Assembly: GCA_016218365.1 (NCBI GenBank)
Contig: JACREF010000020.1
Coordinates: 1-45,034 of the forward strand
Length of the DNA: 45,034 nt
Reading direction: 5' to 3'
From: Gammaproteobacteria bacterium
Lineage (GTDB): Bacteria; Pseudomonadota; Gammaproteobacteria; SZUA-140
Positions 25,898 to 34,741 of this stretch are shown here, one piece after another. The position numbers and the translations under genes were made by a program. Positions within the stretch are counted from its first letter, which is position 1. Every line of letters begins with the position of its first letter. Under the pieces are notes generated by a model. That model was not told the DNA's origin. It did no database searches and worked only from the letters and a program-made list of their open reading frames with translations.

Positions 25898-26956
25898 ATG
25901 ATCGAAACTGACCGCATGATGGCTGCAACCGTGCAGCGCGATGAAATCGTCGTTGACCGCGCGATCCGTCCGGTTTCGCTGGCCGACTACGTCGGTCAGA
26001 CGGCGATGCGCGAGCAGATGGACATCTTTATCCGTGCCGCGCGCCAGCGCGGTGATGCGCTCGATCACACGCTGATCTTCGGTCCGCCGGGCCTGGGCAA
26101 GACCACGCTGGCGCATATCATCGCCAACGAACTGGGCGTCAACCTGCGCCATACCTCGGGACCGGTGCTGGAGAAGGCCGGCGATCTGGTGGCGCTGCTG
26201 ACCAATCTCGAACCGCGCGATGTGCTGTTCATCGACGAGATCCATCGCCTGAGCCCGGTGGTCGAAGAGGTGTTGTATCCGGCGCTTGAGGATTACAAGC
26301 TCGACATCATGATCGGCGAGGGACCGGCGGCGCGTTCGATCCGCCTTGATCTGCCGCCGTTCACGCTGGTTGGCGCGACCACCCGCGCCGGGCTGCTGAC
26401 CTCGCCGCTGCGCGATCGCTTTGGCATTGTGCAGCGTCTGGAGTTTTATTCGGTCGATGAGCTGGCGCTGATCGTCGCGCGCTCGGCGGCGATCCTCGGC
26501 ATGGACCTCGACAGCGACGGCGCCCTGGAAGTGGCGCGCCGCGCCCGCGGTACGCCGCGCATCGCCAACCGGCTGTTGCGCCGGGTGCGTGATGTCGCCG
26601 AGGTCAAGGCCGGTGGCCGGGCCAGCGGCGAGGTCGCCGATTTTGCCCTCGGCATGCTCAACATCGATGGCAATGGTTTTGATGCCTTCGATCGCCGGCT
26701 GCTCAGCATCATCATCGAGAAATTCGATGGCGGCCCGGTCGGCGTCGATGCGCTGGCGGCGGCGCTGGGTGAGGAGCGTGACACCATCGAGGATGTCATC
26801 GAGCCCTATCTGATCCAGCAGGGCTACATCATGCGCACGCCGCGCGGCCGGATGGCGGCGCGTAGCGCCTACCAGCATTTCGGACTGCTGCCTCCGGCGA
26901 CGCCGTCGACCGGTGATGCCGCGGCGGTTGTTGATGACCTGTTCGCACGTTTCTGA
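25898..26956 (+). CDS. ruvB: Holliday junction helicase RuvB
   Basis: The 352-residue AAA+ motor drives branch migration with RuvA. Walker A GPPGLGKT (62-69), Walker [11 protein letters not shown], the sensor region [20 protein letters not shown] and the C-terminal winged helix ([17 protein letters not shown]) are intact. ATG 25898 ([16 protein letters not shown]) is preferred; the in-frame start at 25763 would translate through the REP elements. The 212-bp gap to ruvA is unusually long for this operon and consists of inserted repeats, so ruvB may depend on readthrough. Confidence 0.97.
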   Translation: MIETDRMMAATVQRDEIVVDRAIRPVSLADYVGQTAMREQMDIFIRAARQRGDALDHTLIFGPPGLGKTTLAHIIANELGVNLRHTSGPVLEKAGDLVALLTNLEPRDVLFIDEIHRLSPVVEEVLYPALEDYKLDIMIGEGPAARSIRLDLPPFTLVGATTRAGLLTSPLRDRFGIVQRLEFYSVDELALIVARSAAILGMDLDSDGALEVARRARGTPRIANRLLRRVRDVAEVKAGGRASGEVADFALGMLNIDGNGFDAFDRRLLSIIIEKFDGGPVGVDALAAALGEERDTIEDVIEPYLIQQGYIMRTPRGRMAARSAYQHFGLLPPATPSTGDAAAVVDDLFARF

Positions 26957-26975
26957 ATCCCGGGGCCGTTGATCG

Positions 26976-27449
26976 ATGGTCTTTCTGTGGCCGGTGCGCG
27001 TCTATTATGAAGATACCGACAGTGGCGGTGTCGTCTATTATGCCAATTACCTGAAATTTCTCGAGCGCGCGCGCAGCGAATGGCTGCGTGCCCTCGGTTT
27101 TGAACAGGATCAGTTGCTGGACCAGTACGGGGTGATCTTCGCGGTGCGTCGCGTCGAGCTTGAGTATTTACGCCCTGCGCGGTTTAATGACCAGCTGCAT
27201 GCCACCGTCGAGGTCATGGAACTTGGCGGGGCCTCGCTGACGTTTAAGCAGCAGGTGGTGCGCCTTGAGCAGCCCGTGCCGTGGGCGGGTGCCGCTCACA
27301 AAATAACCACTTCTGAGCTTGAGCAGCAGGGCTTTACCAGGGTGTGTTCAGGTGTGATCCAGATCGCCTGTCTGGACGGTCAGCGGCTGCGTCCGCGCCG
27401 GCTGCCCGGGCATGTGGCCGATCGTTTGTCTGTGGAGAATCGTGCGTGA
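26976..27449 (+). CDS. ybgC: Tol-Pal-associated acyl-CoA thioesterase YbgC
   Basis: The 157-residue hotdog-fold thioesterase hydrolyses short-chain acyl-CoA and is the standard first gene of the tol-pal operon. The catalytic motif RVYYEDTDSGGVVYYANYLK with its aspartate is intact, followed by FLERARSEWLRALGF. A stretch around QPVPWAGAAHKITTSELE is an extra 18 or so residues that usual members lack, set between the last two strands (QQVVRL and VCSGVIQIACLDG). The gene overlaps tolQ by four bases (GTGA). The start has only weak ribosome-site support (ttgatcg), but the N-terminus MVFLWPVRVYYED fits the family. Confidence 0.93.
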   Translation: MVFLWPVRVYYEDTDSGGVVYYANYLKFLERARSEWLRALGFEQDQLLDQYGVIFAVRRVELEYLRPARFNDQLHATVEVMELGGASLTFKQQVVRLEQPVPWAGAAHKITTSELEQQGFTRVCSGVIQIACLDGQRLRPRRLPGHVADRLSVENRA

Positions 27450-28117
27450 AAGTCGACCTGTCATTTATCCATCTGTTTCTCGGCGCCAGCTTCCTGGTGC
27501 AGCTGGTGATGCTGTTGCTGCTGCTGGCATCGATCGTGTCCTGGGCCTATATCTTCCGCAAGAGCCGCGAGCTTGGCCGCGCCGGCGAGAACGCCACGCG
27601 CTTCGAGTCGCGGTTCTGGGCCGGCGGCAGCATCGCCGACATGTATCGCCAGCTGACAGCGCGACCCAGTCGCTATCATGGCCAGGCCGGGATCTTTGTC
27701 GCCGGTTACGGCGAGTATCTGAAATTGCGGGAACGGCTGGGCGCCGCCAATGAGGCCGTGGTCGACGGCACGCGGCGTGCGATGCGCGTCGCCTTGAATC
27801 GCGAGATCGACCGGCTGGAAAAGAACCTGCCGTTTCTGGCCTCGGTCGGTTCGGTCAGCCCGTATGTCGGGCTGTTTGGCACGGTGTGGGGGATCATGAA
27901 TTCGTTCCGCGCCCTCGGCAATGTCAACCAGGCGACGCTGGCGATGGTAGCGCCGGGCATCGCCGAGGCGTTGATCGCCACCGCGATGGGATTGTTTGCC
28001 GCGATCCCGGCGGTGGTGGCCTATAACCGCTATACCACCGAGGTCGAACGGTTGATCAACCGCTACGACAACTTCCTCGAGGAAGTGGCCGTGGCCTTGC
28101 AGCGCGAAGCCGTGTGA
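27446..28117 (+). CDS. tolQ: Tol-Pal proton channel subunit TolQ
   Basis: The 223-residue inner-membrane protein forms the proton-conducting motor with TolR that energises TolA during outer-membrane constriction. It has an N-terminal membrane helix (LVQLVMLLLLLASIVSWAYI) and two more in the ExbB/MotA-like core (LASVGSVSPYVGLFGTVWGI and ALIATAMGLFAAIPAVVAYN). The start is GTG at 27446, overlapping the ybgC stop as GTGA; ggag at 27433-27436 gives correct spacing. Longer upstream frames lack these features. Confidence 0.96.
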   Translation: MKVDLSFIHLFLGASFLVQLVMLLLLLASIVSWAYIFRKSRELGRAGENATRFESRFWAGGSIADMYRQLTARPSRYHGQAGIFVAGYGEYLKLRERLGAANEAVVDGTRRAMRVALNREIDRLEKNLPFLASVGSVSPYVGLFGTVWGIMNSFRALGNVNQATLAMVAPGIAEALIATAMGLFAAIPAVVAYNRYTTEVERLINRYDNFLEEVAVALQREAV

Positions 28118-28134
28118 GCTGACGGACCCGCCGG

Positions 28135-28563
28135 ATGAACCGCCGTCACCGCCGCCGCCCGATGTCACAGATCAACGTCGTGCCGTATATCGACGTGATG
28201 CTGGTATTGCTGGTGATCTTCATGATCACGGCACCGTTGTTGTCACAGGGCGTCAAGGTCGAGCTGCCGAAGGCGGCCTCGAAGGCGATCGAGCGTGAGG
28301 CCGACGAGCCGCTGATCGTGACCGTCGATCGCAAGGGCCACTATTTCCTCAACATCGGCGACAAGACCGACAAGCCGATCGATCATGATGTGCTGGTGCA
28401 AAAGGTGGCGGCGGTGATGCGTTACAAGCCGCAGATCCAGGTGCTGGTGCGCGGCGATCGTGATGTCAACTATGGCGCGGTGGTCACGGCGATGGCCTTG
28501 TTGCAGAAGGCCGGCGCACCCAGCGTCGGCCTGCTGACCGAGACCCCGGGGCGCAAGCCATGA
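28135..28563 (+). CDS. tolR: Tol-Pal subunit TolR
   Basis: The 142-residue protein has one N-terminal membrane helix carrying the essential aspartate (INVVPYIDVMLVLLVIFMIT) and a periplasmic domain, as in ExbD/TolR. The short basic leader MNRRHRRRPMSQ is typical. It lies 17 bp after tolQ. The ribosome site is weak, in keeping with translational coupling in this operon. An internal ATG at 28162 would leave almost no cytoplasmic leader and is less likely. Confidence 0.96.
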   Translation: MNRRHRRRPMSQINVVPYIDVMLVLLVIFMITAPLLSQGVKVELPKAASKAIEREADEPLIVTVDRKGHYFLNIGDKTDKPIDHDVLVQKVAAVMRYKPQIQVLVRGDRDVNYGAVVTAMALLQKAGAPSVGLLTETPGRKP

Positions 28564-28615
28564 TGCTCAGATGTTTCTGCCGGCCGGTGTCCCGATATGA
28601 CATGACGTGGTGGTC

Positions 28616-29530
28616 ATGGCTGCGCTGATCAAGTGGTTCAAGGACGTGATGGACTGGGAGGGCTGGCGCGGCCAGACCCGTTACCTGAATTATTCGCTGT
28701 TGCTGCATCTGGCGCTGCTGCTGGTGTTCATCATCAGCTTCGGCTGGATGGCGAAATCACAGTTGCAGCAACCGGTCGAGGTCAATGTGGTCGATGCGGT
28801 GGCGGTCGACGAGGGCCGGGTGCTGGCCGAGCTCGACAAGCTGCGTCAGGCCGATGCCAAGCGGCGCTCCGATGAGGATGCGCGCACCCGGCAGCTTGAG
28901 GAGCAGGCCAACCAGGCGCAGCACCGGCGCGAGCAGGAAGAGCAGCGGCTGAAAGAGGTCGAGAAGCAGAAGCAGCAGGAACAGCAGCGGGCCAAAGAGC
29001 TGTCGCTGCAGAAGCAGCAGGAGACCGAGCGTCTCGAGAAGATGAAGCAGGAGCAGGCCGATGTCGCCAAACAGCGCGAGGCCGAGCAGAAACGCCTGCA
29101 GGATCTGGAACAGAAGAGCAAGGCCCAGCAGGAACGGCTCAACAAGCAGGAAGAGGAGCGGCGCCGTCTCGACGAGGCGCAGCGGCGCAAGGAGCTGATG
29201 GCCGAGGAAGAGCGCCGCATCAAGGCCGCCAATGACAGGCAGGCGCAGGGCGAGGTCAACAAATACATCGCGATCATCAAACAGAAGGTGACACGCAACT
29301 GGTTGCGGCCCGCCGCCTCGCAGGCCGGGCTGTCGTGTCTGGTGGCCGTCAAGCTGGCGCCGGGCGGCGACGTGCTCAGCGTCCGGGTCGTCAAGGGCAG
29401 CGGTGATCCGCAGTTCGATGCCTCGGTGGAGCGTGCGGTGCTGAAGGCCGCGCCGCTGCCGTTGCCAGCGGACCCGGCGCTGTTTGACCGGTTCCGTGAC
29501 CTGCGTTTTGAATTTAATCCGGAGGGATGA
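28616..29530 (+). CDS. tolA: Tol-Pal linker protein TolA
   Basis: The 304-residue protein spans the periplasm between the TolQR motor and Pal/TolB. A membrane helix (YSLLLHLALLLVFIISFGWM) is followed by a long charged coiled coil, residues about 50-210, rich in Gln, Glu, Lys and Arg, and a C-terminal TonB-like domain from about residue 215 (INNYIAII-like region VNKYIAIIKQKVTRNWLRP, CLVAVKLAPGGDVLSV). It is somewhat shorter than E. coli TolA. ATG 28616 was chosen; GTG 28607 is possible. The coiled coil gives long spurious frames on the opposite strand. Confidence 0.95.
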   Translation: MAALIKWFKDVMDWEGWRGQTRYLNYSLLLHLALLLVFIISFGWMAKSQLQQPVEVNVVDAVAVDEGRVLAELDKLRQADAKRRSDEDARTRQLEEQANQAQHRREQEEQRLKEVEKQKQQEQQRAKELSLQKQQETERLEKMKQEQADVAKQREAEQKRLQDLEQKSKAQQERLNKQEEERRRLDEAQRRKELMAEEERRIKAANDRQAQGEVNKYIAIIKQKVTRNWLRPAASQAGLSCLVAVKLAPGGDVLSVRVVKGSGDPQFDASVERAVLKAAPLPLPADPALFDRFRDLRFEFNPEG

Positions 29531-29536
29531 CCTGCG

Positions 29537-30829
29537 ATGCGGCGCTGTGGTGCGATATTTCTCATGAGCTGGTTGATGCTGGTGCGGCCGGCCGCGGCCG
29601 ACCTGACCATCGAGATCACGCAGGGCGTCGACGGTGCATTGCCGATCGCCGTCGTGCCGTTTGCACTCAGCGGCAGCACTGAAGCGGATACCTTTGTCAC
29701 ATCGATCATCAACGCCGATCTGGCGCGCAGCGGCCGGTTCACACCGCTGCCGGGCCGGGACCTGCTGGCCCAGCCGCACCGCGCCAGTGATGTCGATTAC
29801 CGGACCTGGCGCACCATCAATGTCGAGGGTCTGGTGGTCGGGCGGATCCGTGTCGAGGCCGGTGTCTACAACATCCAGTTTGAGCTGTTTGATATCGTGC
29901 GCGGCGTGCAGATGAAGGGCTACACCGTCAAGGCCGCCACCCGGGACCTGCGCCAGACCGCGCACCAGATCAGCGACCTGATCTATGAGGCCTACCTGGG
30001 CGAGAAGGGGGCGTTTGCGACCCACATCGCCTATGTCACCGAGATCCGTGGCAAACAGGGCAAACGTTATTCATTGCAGGTGGCTGATGCCGACGGCTTC
30101 AACCCGAAGACGGTACTGGATTCGGTGCAGCCGCTGATGTCGCCGGCCTGGTCGCCTGACGGCAAAAAGCTGGCCTATGTGTCGTTTGAAAACCAGCGCC
30201 CGAACATCTACATCCAGGAGCTGGCCACCGGCACGCGCAGCCTGGTGTCGAGTTTCCCCGGCCTGAACGGCGCGCCGGCCTGGTCGCCCGATGGCAAGCG
30301 GATGGCGCTGGTGCTGTCGCAGACCAGCGGCAATGCTGACATCTACATCATGAATCTGGAGACCCGGCAATTGAGTCGATTGACTGATAATTACGCAATC
30401 GACACCGAACCTGTTTGGACTCCGGACGGAGCTGCGGTACTATTTACCTCTGATCGCGGCGGCGGCCCGCAGTTGTACCGGGTGGCCAGCAGCGGCGGGA
30501 CCCCGGAGCGTCTGACGTTTGACGGCAGCTACAACGCGCGTGCAGCGATCGCGCCCAACGGCCGGACCGTGGCCTTTGTCCATGGCGAGGGCAATGTGTA
30601 CCGGATCGCGGTCCTGGACCTGGAGACGGGCAGCGTGCAGGTGCTGACCGACTCCCGTCTCGACGAGTCGCCGAGCTTTGCACCCAACGGCAGCATGATC
30701 CTGTATGCGACCAATGACAAGGGCCGGGGGGTGATGTGCGCCGTATCGGTCGACGGCAAGGTGCGACAGCGCCTGGCACTGCAGGAAGGCGATACCCGGG
30801 AACCGGCCTGGTCGCCCTACAAAAAATAA
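29537..30829 (+). CDS. tolB: Tol-Pal periplasmic protein TolB
   Basis: The 430-residue precursor starts MRRCGAIFLMSWLMLVRPAA and is exported, probably cut after AAA. An N-terminal domain (about residues 25-160) precedes a six-bladed beta-propeller, seen as repeats of the type SPAWSPDGKKLAYVS, GAPAWSPDGKRMALV, EPVWTPDGAAVLFTS and SPSFAPNGSMILYAT. TolB binds Pal and TolA. A ggaggg overlapping the tolA stop supports ATG 29537. Spacing of 6 bp to tolA fits one transcript. Confidence 0.97.
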   Translation: MRRCGAIFLMSWLMLVRPAAADLTIEITQGVDGALPIAVVPFALSGSTEADTFVTSIINADLARSGRFTPLPGRDLLAQPHRASDVDYRTWRTINVEGLVVGRIRVEAGVYNIQFELFDIVRGVQMKGYTVKAATRDLRQTAHQISDLIYEAYLGEKGAFATHIAYVTEIRGKQGKRYSLQVADADGFNPKTVLDSVQPLMSPAWSPDGKKLAYVSFENQRPNIYIQELATGTRSLVSSFPGLNGAPAWSPDGKRMALVLSQTSGNADIYIMNLETRQLSRLTDNYAIDTEPVWTPDGAAVLFTSDRGGGPQLYRVASSGGTPERLTFDGSYNARAAIAPNGRTVAFVHGEGNVYRIAVLDLETGSVQVLTDSRLDESPSFAPNGSMILYATNDKGRGVMCAVSVDGKVRQRLALQEGDTREPAWSPYKK

Positions 30830-30859
30830 ATTGTATGATGTGATAACGAGGAGAATGGT

Positions 30860-31435
30860 ATGGTCAAGCAAGGGTTGAAGAGGGTAACGATGGCGCTGCT
30901 GCCGGTGTTGGTACTGGCGGCGTGCTCCAGTGCGCCGAAGAAGGGGGATACCTCAGGCGCGGAGCAATCGGCCCCGTCTGCTGCGGCTGACGAGTCGACG
31001 CCGGCGCAGACCCGTGCGCTGGATTCCGCCCCGGTCGCCCAGCCCAAGGCCATCAGCGAAACCCCGGCCGCGGTGACCAAGGGCGGTGATGCCGCGCTGC
31101 CGGCCACCCGCGTCATCTATTTCGATTATGACGATGCAACCATCAGGGCCGAGTTCCGCGAGGTGCTGGCGGCACACGCCCGCTACCTGGCCAGCCATCC
31201 GAATGTCCGCATCACAGTACAGGGCCATTGCGACGAGCGCGGCACCCGTGAATACAACATGGGACTGGGCGAGCGTCGCGCCAATGCCGTGAAGAAGTTC
31301 CTGTCATTGCAGGGTGCCGGCGGCAAGCAGATGGAGGCCGTCAGCTTTGGCGAAGAGCGGCCGGTTGACTCCGGGCATGATGATGCCGCATGGGCCAAGA
31401 ACCGTCGCGTCGAGATCGTCTACTCCGGCCGTTGA
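30860..31435 (+). CDS. pal: Peptidoglycan-associated lipoprotein Pal
   Basis: The 191-residue lipoprotein has a lipobox LAAC with the lipidated cysteine at residue 22 and an OmpA-like peptidoglycan-binding domain (VIYFDYDDATI, ITVQGHCDERGTREYNMGLG, ERRANAVKKFL). It anchors the outer membrane to the wall and is recycled by TolQRAB. A linker of about 60 Ala/Pro/Ser-rich residues separates lipid and domain, a bit longer than in E. coli. gaggag ahead of ATG 30860 gives a good ribosome site. Confidence 0.97.
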   Translation: MVKQGLKRVTMALLPVLVLAACSSAPKKGDTSGAEQSAPSAAADESTPAQTRALDSAPVAQPKAISETPAAVTKGGDAALPATRVIYFDYDDATIRAEFREVLAAHARYLASHPNVRITVQGHCDERGTREYNMGLGERRANAVKKFLSLQGAGGKQMEAVSFGEERPVDSGHDDAAWAKNRRVEIVYSGR

Positions 31436-31440
31436 TCCGC

Positions 31441-32223
31441 ATGAAACGCTGTGGCCTGCTGTCCATTGGCCTGTTGTTGAATGTGGCACTGAGCGCGGTG
31501 ACGGCGGATGCCGTCGCCGCCGAGCCGGCGCTGCCGCCGATCAAGGAATCCCAGCCGAGCCGCGACTCCGATGGCGTGTCGGCGTCGGCGCGGGCAGCGC
31601 TGGAGGCGCGGATCACGCAGCTTGAGCAGGCGCAGGGCAGCCAGGCGCTGACCGAGATGTTCACCCGCGTCGAGGAGCTGCAGGCCGAGGTGCAGCGGCT
31701 GCGTGGGCAGGATGAGGAACTGACGCACCAGCTCGAGGTGCTGAAGAAGCAACAGCGCGACATGTACCTCGACATCGACCGGCGTTTGCAGCAGGCCCCG
31801 GCGGCGCGGCCAGATGCTACTGACGGTCAGGACAGCGGCTCCGAACAGGACGCCTACCAGTCCGCCTTCAGCCTGATCAAGGATGGCAAATATGAAGAGG
31901 CGGTGCGCGGCTTCAAGGCCTTTCTGGCTTCTTACCCGAAGGGCAGTTATGCCAGCAATGCCCATTACTGGCTCGGCGAGGCCAATTATGTGCTGAAGCG
32001 CTACCCGGCGGCGCTGGAGGAATTCGGCATTGTCGCGAAGCGTTATGCCGACAGCCCGAAGGTCGCCGATGCCTTGCTGAAGATGGGCTACACCCATTAC
32101 GAGCTCGAGCAGTGGGAGCAGGCGCGCGCCGTGCTCGCTGATCTGGTCAAGCGTTTCCCAAAGTCCGATTCGGCGCCGCTGGCGCAGAACCGGCTGAACC
32201 GCATGGACCTCGAAGGTCATTGA
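31441..32223 (+). CDS. cpoB: Cell-division coordinator CpoB (YbgF)
   Basis: The 260-residue periplasmic protein links Tol-Pal to septal peptidoglycan synthesis. Signal peptide MKRCGLLSIGLLLNVALSAV is followed by an N-terminal trimerising coiled coil (about residues 55-115, EELQAEVQRLRGQDEELTHQ) and three tetratricopeptide repeats (SAFSLIKDGKYEEAVRGFKA, SNAHYWLGEANYVLKRYPAA, DALLKMGYTHYELEQWEQAR). Only five bases separate it from the pal stop. ATG 31441 begins the signal peptide; the earlier in-frame start lies inside pal. Confidence 0.96.
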   Translation: MKRCGLLSIGLLLNVALSAVTADAVAAEPALPPIKESQPSRDSDGVSASARAALEARITQLEQAQGSQALTEMFTRVEELQAEVQRLRGQDEELTHQLEVLKKQQRDMYLDIDRRLQQAPAARPDATDGQDSGSEQDAYQSAFSLIKDGKYEEAVRGFKAFLASYPKGSYASNAHYWLGEANYVLKRYPAALEEFGIVAKRYADSPKVADALLKMGYTHYELEQWEQARAVLADLVKRFPKSDSAPLAQNRLNRMDLEGH

Positions 32224-32245
32224 CGCCGCAGCAGGCGGAGACACA

Positions 32246-32923
32246 ATGAGCAGTCAGACAGCGCAACGCAGCGCAGGCGCAACGCCGCAGCTGCGCATCA
32301 CCGAGATCTTCCATTCTCTGCAGGGCGAGACCCGCAGCGTCGGCCTGCCGACGGTATTCATCCGTCTGACCGGCTGTCCGCTGCGCTGCGTCTACTGCGA
32401 TACCAGCTACGCCTTCCAGGGCGGCACGACGCTGAGCCTGCCGCAGATCCTGGCGCAGGTCGCGCAGTGGCGGGTGCAGTATGTGACGGTGACCGGTGGC
32501 GAGCCGCTGGCGCAGCGCGATTGTCTGCCGCTGCTGACGGCCTTGTGCGACACCGGCTACCGGGTGTCGCTGGAGACCAGTGGCGCGCTCGATATCTCCG
32601 CGGTCGATCCGCGTGTGGCGCGCATCGTTGACTTAAAGACGCCGGGCTCCGGCGAGCAGGCGCGCAACCGCTATCAAAACATCCCGTTGCTGACGCCGCA
32701 CGACGAGGTCAAGTTCGTCATCTGTGACCGCAACGATTATGACTGGGCATGCGCCCGGCTTGATGAATATGATCTGGCGACACGCTGCGAGGTGCTGTTC
32801 TCGCCCAGTGCCGGCGTGCTGACGCCGCGCACGCTGGCCGACTGGATCCTTGCCGATCAGCTGCCAGTACGTCTGCAGCTGCAGCTGCACAAGCTGCTGT
32901 GGGGCGATGAACGTGGCCGCTGA
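32246..32923 (+). CDS. queE: 7-carboxy-7-deazaguanine synthase
   Basis: The 225-residue radical-SAM enzyme converts 6-carboxytetrahydropterin to 7-carboxy-7-deazaguanine in the pathway to preQ0 and queuosine. The cluster motif CxxxCxxC lies at C44, C48 and C51 ([15 protein letters not shown]), and [11 protein letters not shown] is the glycine-rich SAM segment. gcggag ahead of ATG 32246 supports the start. Its 3' end overlaps queC by 17 bp. The placement of queE/queC behind tol-pal-cpoB is common in Gammaproteobacteria. Confidence 0.96.
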   Translation: MSSQTAQRSAGATPQLRITEIFHSLQGETRSVGLPTVFIRLTGCPLRCVYCDTSYAFQGGTTLSLPQILAQVAQWRVQYVTVTGGEPLAQRDCLPLLTALCDTGYRVSLETSGALDISAVDPRVARIVDLKTPGSGEQARNRYQNIPLLTPHDEVKFVICDRNDYDWACARLDEYDLATRCEVLFSPSAGVLTPRTLADWILADQLPVRLQLQLHKLLWGDERGR

Positions 32924-33599
32924 CCCCGCCACTGCCCGGCCGCGCGCCGTGGTGCTGGTGTCCGGCGGGCTCGATTCGGCCACCGCGCTGGCGATCGCCC
33001 GCGATGCCGGTTATGCCTGTTATGCGCTGAGCTTTGACTACGGCCAGCGCCATGTCTCCGAGATCGATGCCGCGCGGCGGATCACGGCCATGCTCGGTGT
33101 CGAGGAGTTCCGGCTGTTCCCGTTGCAGATCGGCAGCTTCGGCGGCTCGGCATTGACCGACAACGCGATCGCGGTACCTGAATCGCCCTCCGCCGGCATC
33201 CCGGTCACCTATGTGCCGGCGCGCAACACCGTGTTCCTGGCGCTGGCCTGGGCCGAGGTGCTCGGGGCGCAGGACGTGTTCATCGGCGTCAACGCCGTCG
33301 ACTTCTCCGGCTACCCGGACTGCCGCCCCGAGTACATCCAGGCCTTTGAACGCATGGCCAACCTCGCGACCCGCTCCGCGGTCGAGGGCCAGCCGTTCCG
33401 TATCCACACCCCGCTGATCGACCTCAGCAAGGCCGATATCATTCACCGCGGCCGGGCGCTCGGCGTCGATTACGGCCTGACGGTGTCCTGCTACGCGGCC
33501 GACGCGCAGGGCCGGGCCTGCGGCCGCTGCGACTCGTGCCGGCTGCGCCGCGACGGCTTTGCCGCCGCCGGCGTCACTGACCCGACCCGCTATCTGTGA
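32907..33599 (+). CDS. queC: 7-cyano-7-deazaguanine synthase
   Basis: The 230-residue ATP-dependent enzyme makes preQ0 from the product of QueE. The pyrophosphate loop SGGLDS (residues 19-24), DYGQRH and a C-terminal zinc site with four cysteines ([18 protein letters not shown]) are present. ATG 32907 lies inside the queE 3' end and begins [20 protein letters not shown], which fits family starts; the longer frame from 32850 is entirely within queE. Coupled translation is likely. Confidence 0.96.
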   Translation: MNVAADPATARPRAVVLVSGGLDSATALAIARDAGYACYALSFDYGQRHVSEIDAARRITAMLGVEEFRLFPLQIGSFGGSALTDNAIAVPESPSAGIPVTYVPARNTVFLALAWAEVLGAQDVFIGVNAVDFSGYPDCRPEYIQAFERMANLATRSAVEGQPFRIHTPLIDLSKADIIHRGRALGVDYGLTVSCYAADAQGRACGRCDSCRLRRDGFAAAGVTDPTRYL

Positions 33600-33600
33600 T

Positions 33601-33630
33601 TTGGCAAGATGGGGGGTTTTCCCCTAGAAT
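33601..33630 (+). promoter_or_regulatory. Promoter of tRNA-Lys
   Basis: ttggca (33601-33606) and tagaat (33625-33630) are five-of-six matches to the -35 and -10 boxes with an 18-bp spacer. The sequence after the -10 (aggcgctcctcgcgg) is GC-rich, as in growth-regulated stable-RNA promoters. It would give a leader of about 30 nt ahead of the tRNA. Confidence 0.6.
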
Positions 33631-33668
33631 AGGCGCTCCTCGCGGTGCCCCGGCACCGATCCTGTCTT

Positions 33669-33744
33669 GGGCCGTTAGCTCAGTCGGTAGAGCAGCGGAC
33701 TTTTAATCCGTTGGTCCCGCGTTCGAGTCGCGGACGGCCCACCA
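33669..33744 (+). tRNA. tRNA-Lys (TTT)
   Basis: The 76-nt gene has a 7-bp acceptor stem (gggccgt/acggccc), a D-arm with tagctcagtcggtagagca, anticodon TTT in gacttttaatc, the T-arm with gttcgagtc, and an encoded CCA end. It decodes AAA and AAG lysine codons. Its place behind the tol-pal operon matches lysT in E. coli (recalled synteny). tRNA genes are common integration sites, and foreign or broken genes follow directly. Confidence 0.97.
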
Positions 33745-34021
33745 TTTTCAATTGCTTGCTATATGTCACCCCGGCCTGTGGGAAGGCACCTAATGCGTTG
33801 CTGAGCGAAGTCCGGCGCCGCCTCTGGCAGGGATTAATTCTTGATAACGTCGGATGAGCGCGCCTTGTTATGGTTTTGATGGTTATGGCATAGTCAGGAG
33901 ATTATGTGTACATATCGCCAGGGAAGTAATGCCGCCCAACAAGGGGAAGTTGGGAGCCAGAGTGACACTGTGTGTCTGAGGAAATAACCATGCACCGGGT
34001 TTGCTCTGGAGGATAATAAGG

Positions 34022-34165
34022 ATGCAGCAGCAAAATATTCCAATTAGCACCCTCGTAGATATGTATAAGCGGGGCGAGTTGCGCCTACCTGAGATCCAGC
34101 GCCATTATGTTTGGCGAGCCACGCGAGTTCGCGGTATTAGGCGGAAACAGACTATGCGATTTTAA
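34022..34165 (+). pseudogene. Truncated DUF262 (GmrSD-type) gene
   Basis: A 47-codon frame behind ggagg reads MQQQNIPISTLVDMYKRGEL, then RLPEIQRHYVWRATRVR, which is the N-terminus of DUF262 proteins such as the GmrS-like half of type IV restriction enzymes. After VR the sequence becomes unrelated and ends at TAA 34163-34165. That stop codon overlaps the ribosome site of the DUF4160 gene, so the break is where the next cassette begins. DUF262 proteins normally run to several hundred residues, so this is a remnant. Confidence 0.75.
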
Positions 34166-34177
34166 GGAGTTCTGTCT

Positions 34178-34444
34178 ATGCCAATTATTTCCATGTTTTA
34201 CGGGATTATCATTCGCTTGTATCTTCTTGATAATAAGCATCACCATCTGCCGCATATCCACGCGAAGTACGCTGAGTTTGAGGCATCCATTGGCATCGGA
34301 GATGGCGAGATTCTCTCTGGCGATTTGCCCCGCAAGCAGTTGCGGCTGGTGCAGGCATGGATCGAGCTTCACCGCGATGAGCTGATAGCCGATTGGGAGC
34401 TGGCGGTCAGTGGTGAGAATCCCTACAAAATCGATCCCCTGTGA
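34178..34444 (+). CDS. DUF4160 protein
   Basis: The 88-residue protein reads MPIISMFYGIIIRLYLLDNK and HHHLPHIHAKYAEFEASIGI, with the HxPHIHA motif typical of DUF4160. aaggag with 8-bp spacing precedes ATG 34178. The family nearly always sits next to DUF2442, as here, in loci that look like toxin-antitoxin modules; no activity is established. It is cytoplasmic and has no membrane segment. Confidence 0.85.
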   Translation: MPIISMFYGIIIRLYLLDNKHHHLPHIHAKYAEFEASIGIGDGEILSGDLPRKQLRLVQAWIELHRDELIADWELAVSGENPYKIDPL

Positions 34445-34453
34445 GGTGATGTC

Positions 34454-34741
34454 ATGTACTGGGATGTCAAAACTGTTAAGCCGCTGCCGGACTATCGTAT
34501 CTATGTCGAGATCGAGGATGGGCGAAAGGGAGTTTTTGATCTGAAGCCTTATCTTGATCATGGCGTGTTTCGCGAGCTTCGGGATGTGCATTACTTCAAT
34601 CAGGTAGGCATCCTGTTCGGCGCGGTCACTTGGCCTCACGAGCAGGATATTGCGCCGGAGACTGTGATCGCCGGCATGGTTCCCCTTGATCCAAGCATCT
34701 CGTCTGACATTGTAATGAACAGAGGCCAGATTAATAAGTGA
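34454..34741 (+). CDS. DUF2442 protein
   Basis: The 95-residue protein starts MYWDVKTVKPLPDYRIYVEI and contains the GRKGVFDLKPYLDHGVFREL and AVTWPHEQDIAPETV segments of DUF2442. It is the habitual partner of DUF4160 and begins 9 bp after it, with gaggtgatgtc as ribosome site. The pair is inferred to act together, possibly as a small regulatory or toxin-antitoxin unit. Its stop codon (TGA 34739-34741) abuts the frameshifted gene that follows. Confidence 0.85.
   Translation: MYWDVKTVKPLPDYRIYVEIEDGRKGVFDLKPYLDHGVFRELRDVHYFNQVGILFGAVTWPHEQDIAPETVIAGMVPLDPSISSDIVMNRGQINK

Noticed and set aside
28757-30025. 422-codon minus-strand frame over tolA/tolB
   Set aside because: It arises from the charged coiled-coil codons of tolA and gives leucine runs without a recognisable domain.
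33645-33857. Short frame across the tRNA
   Set aside because: It overlaps the complete tRNA-Lys gene and has no protein-like features.
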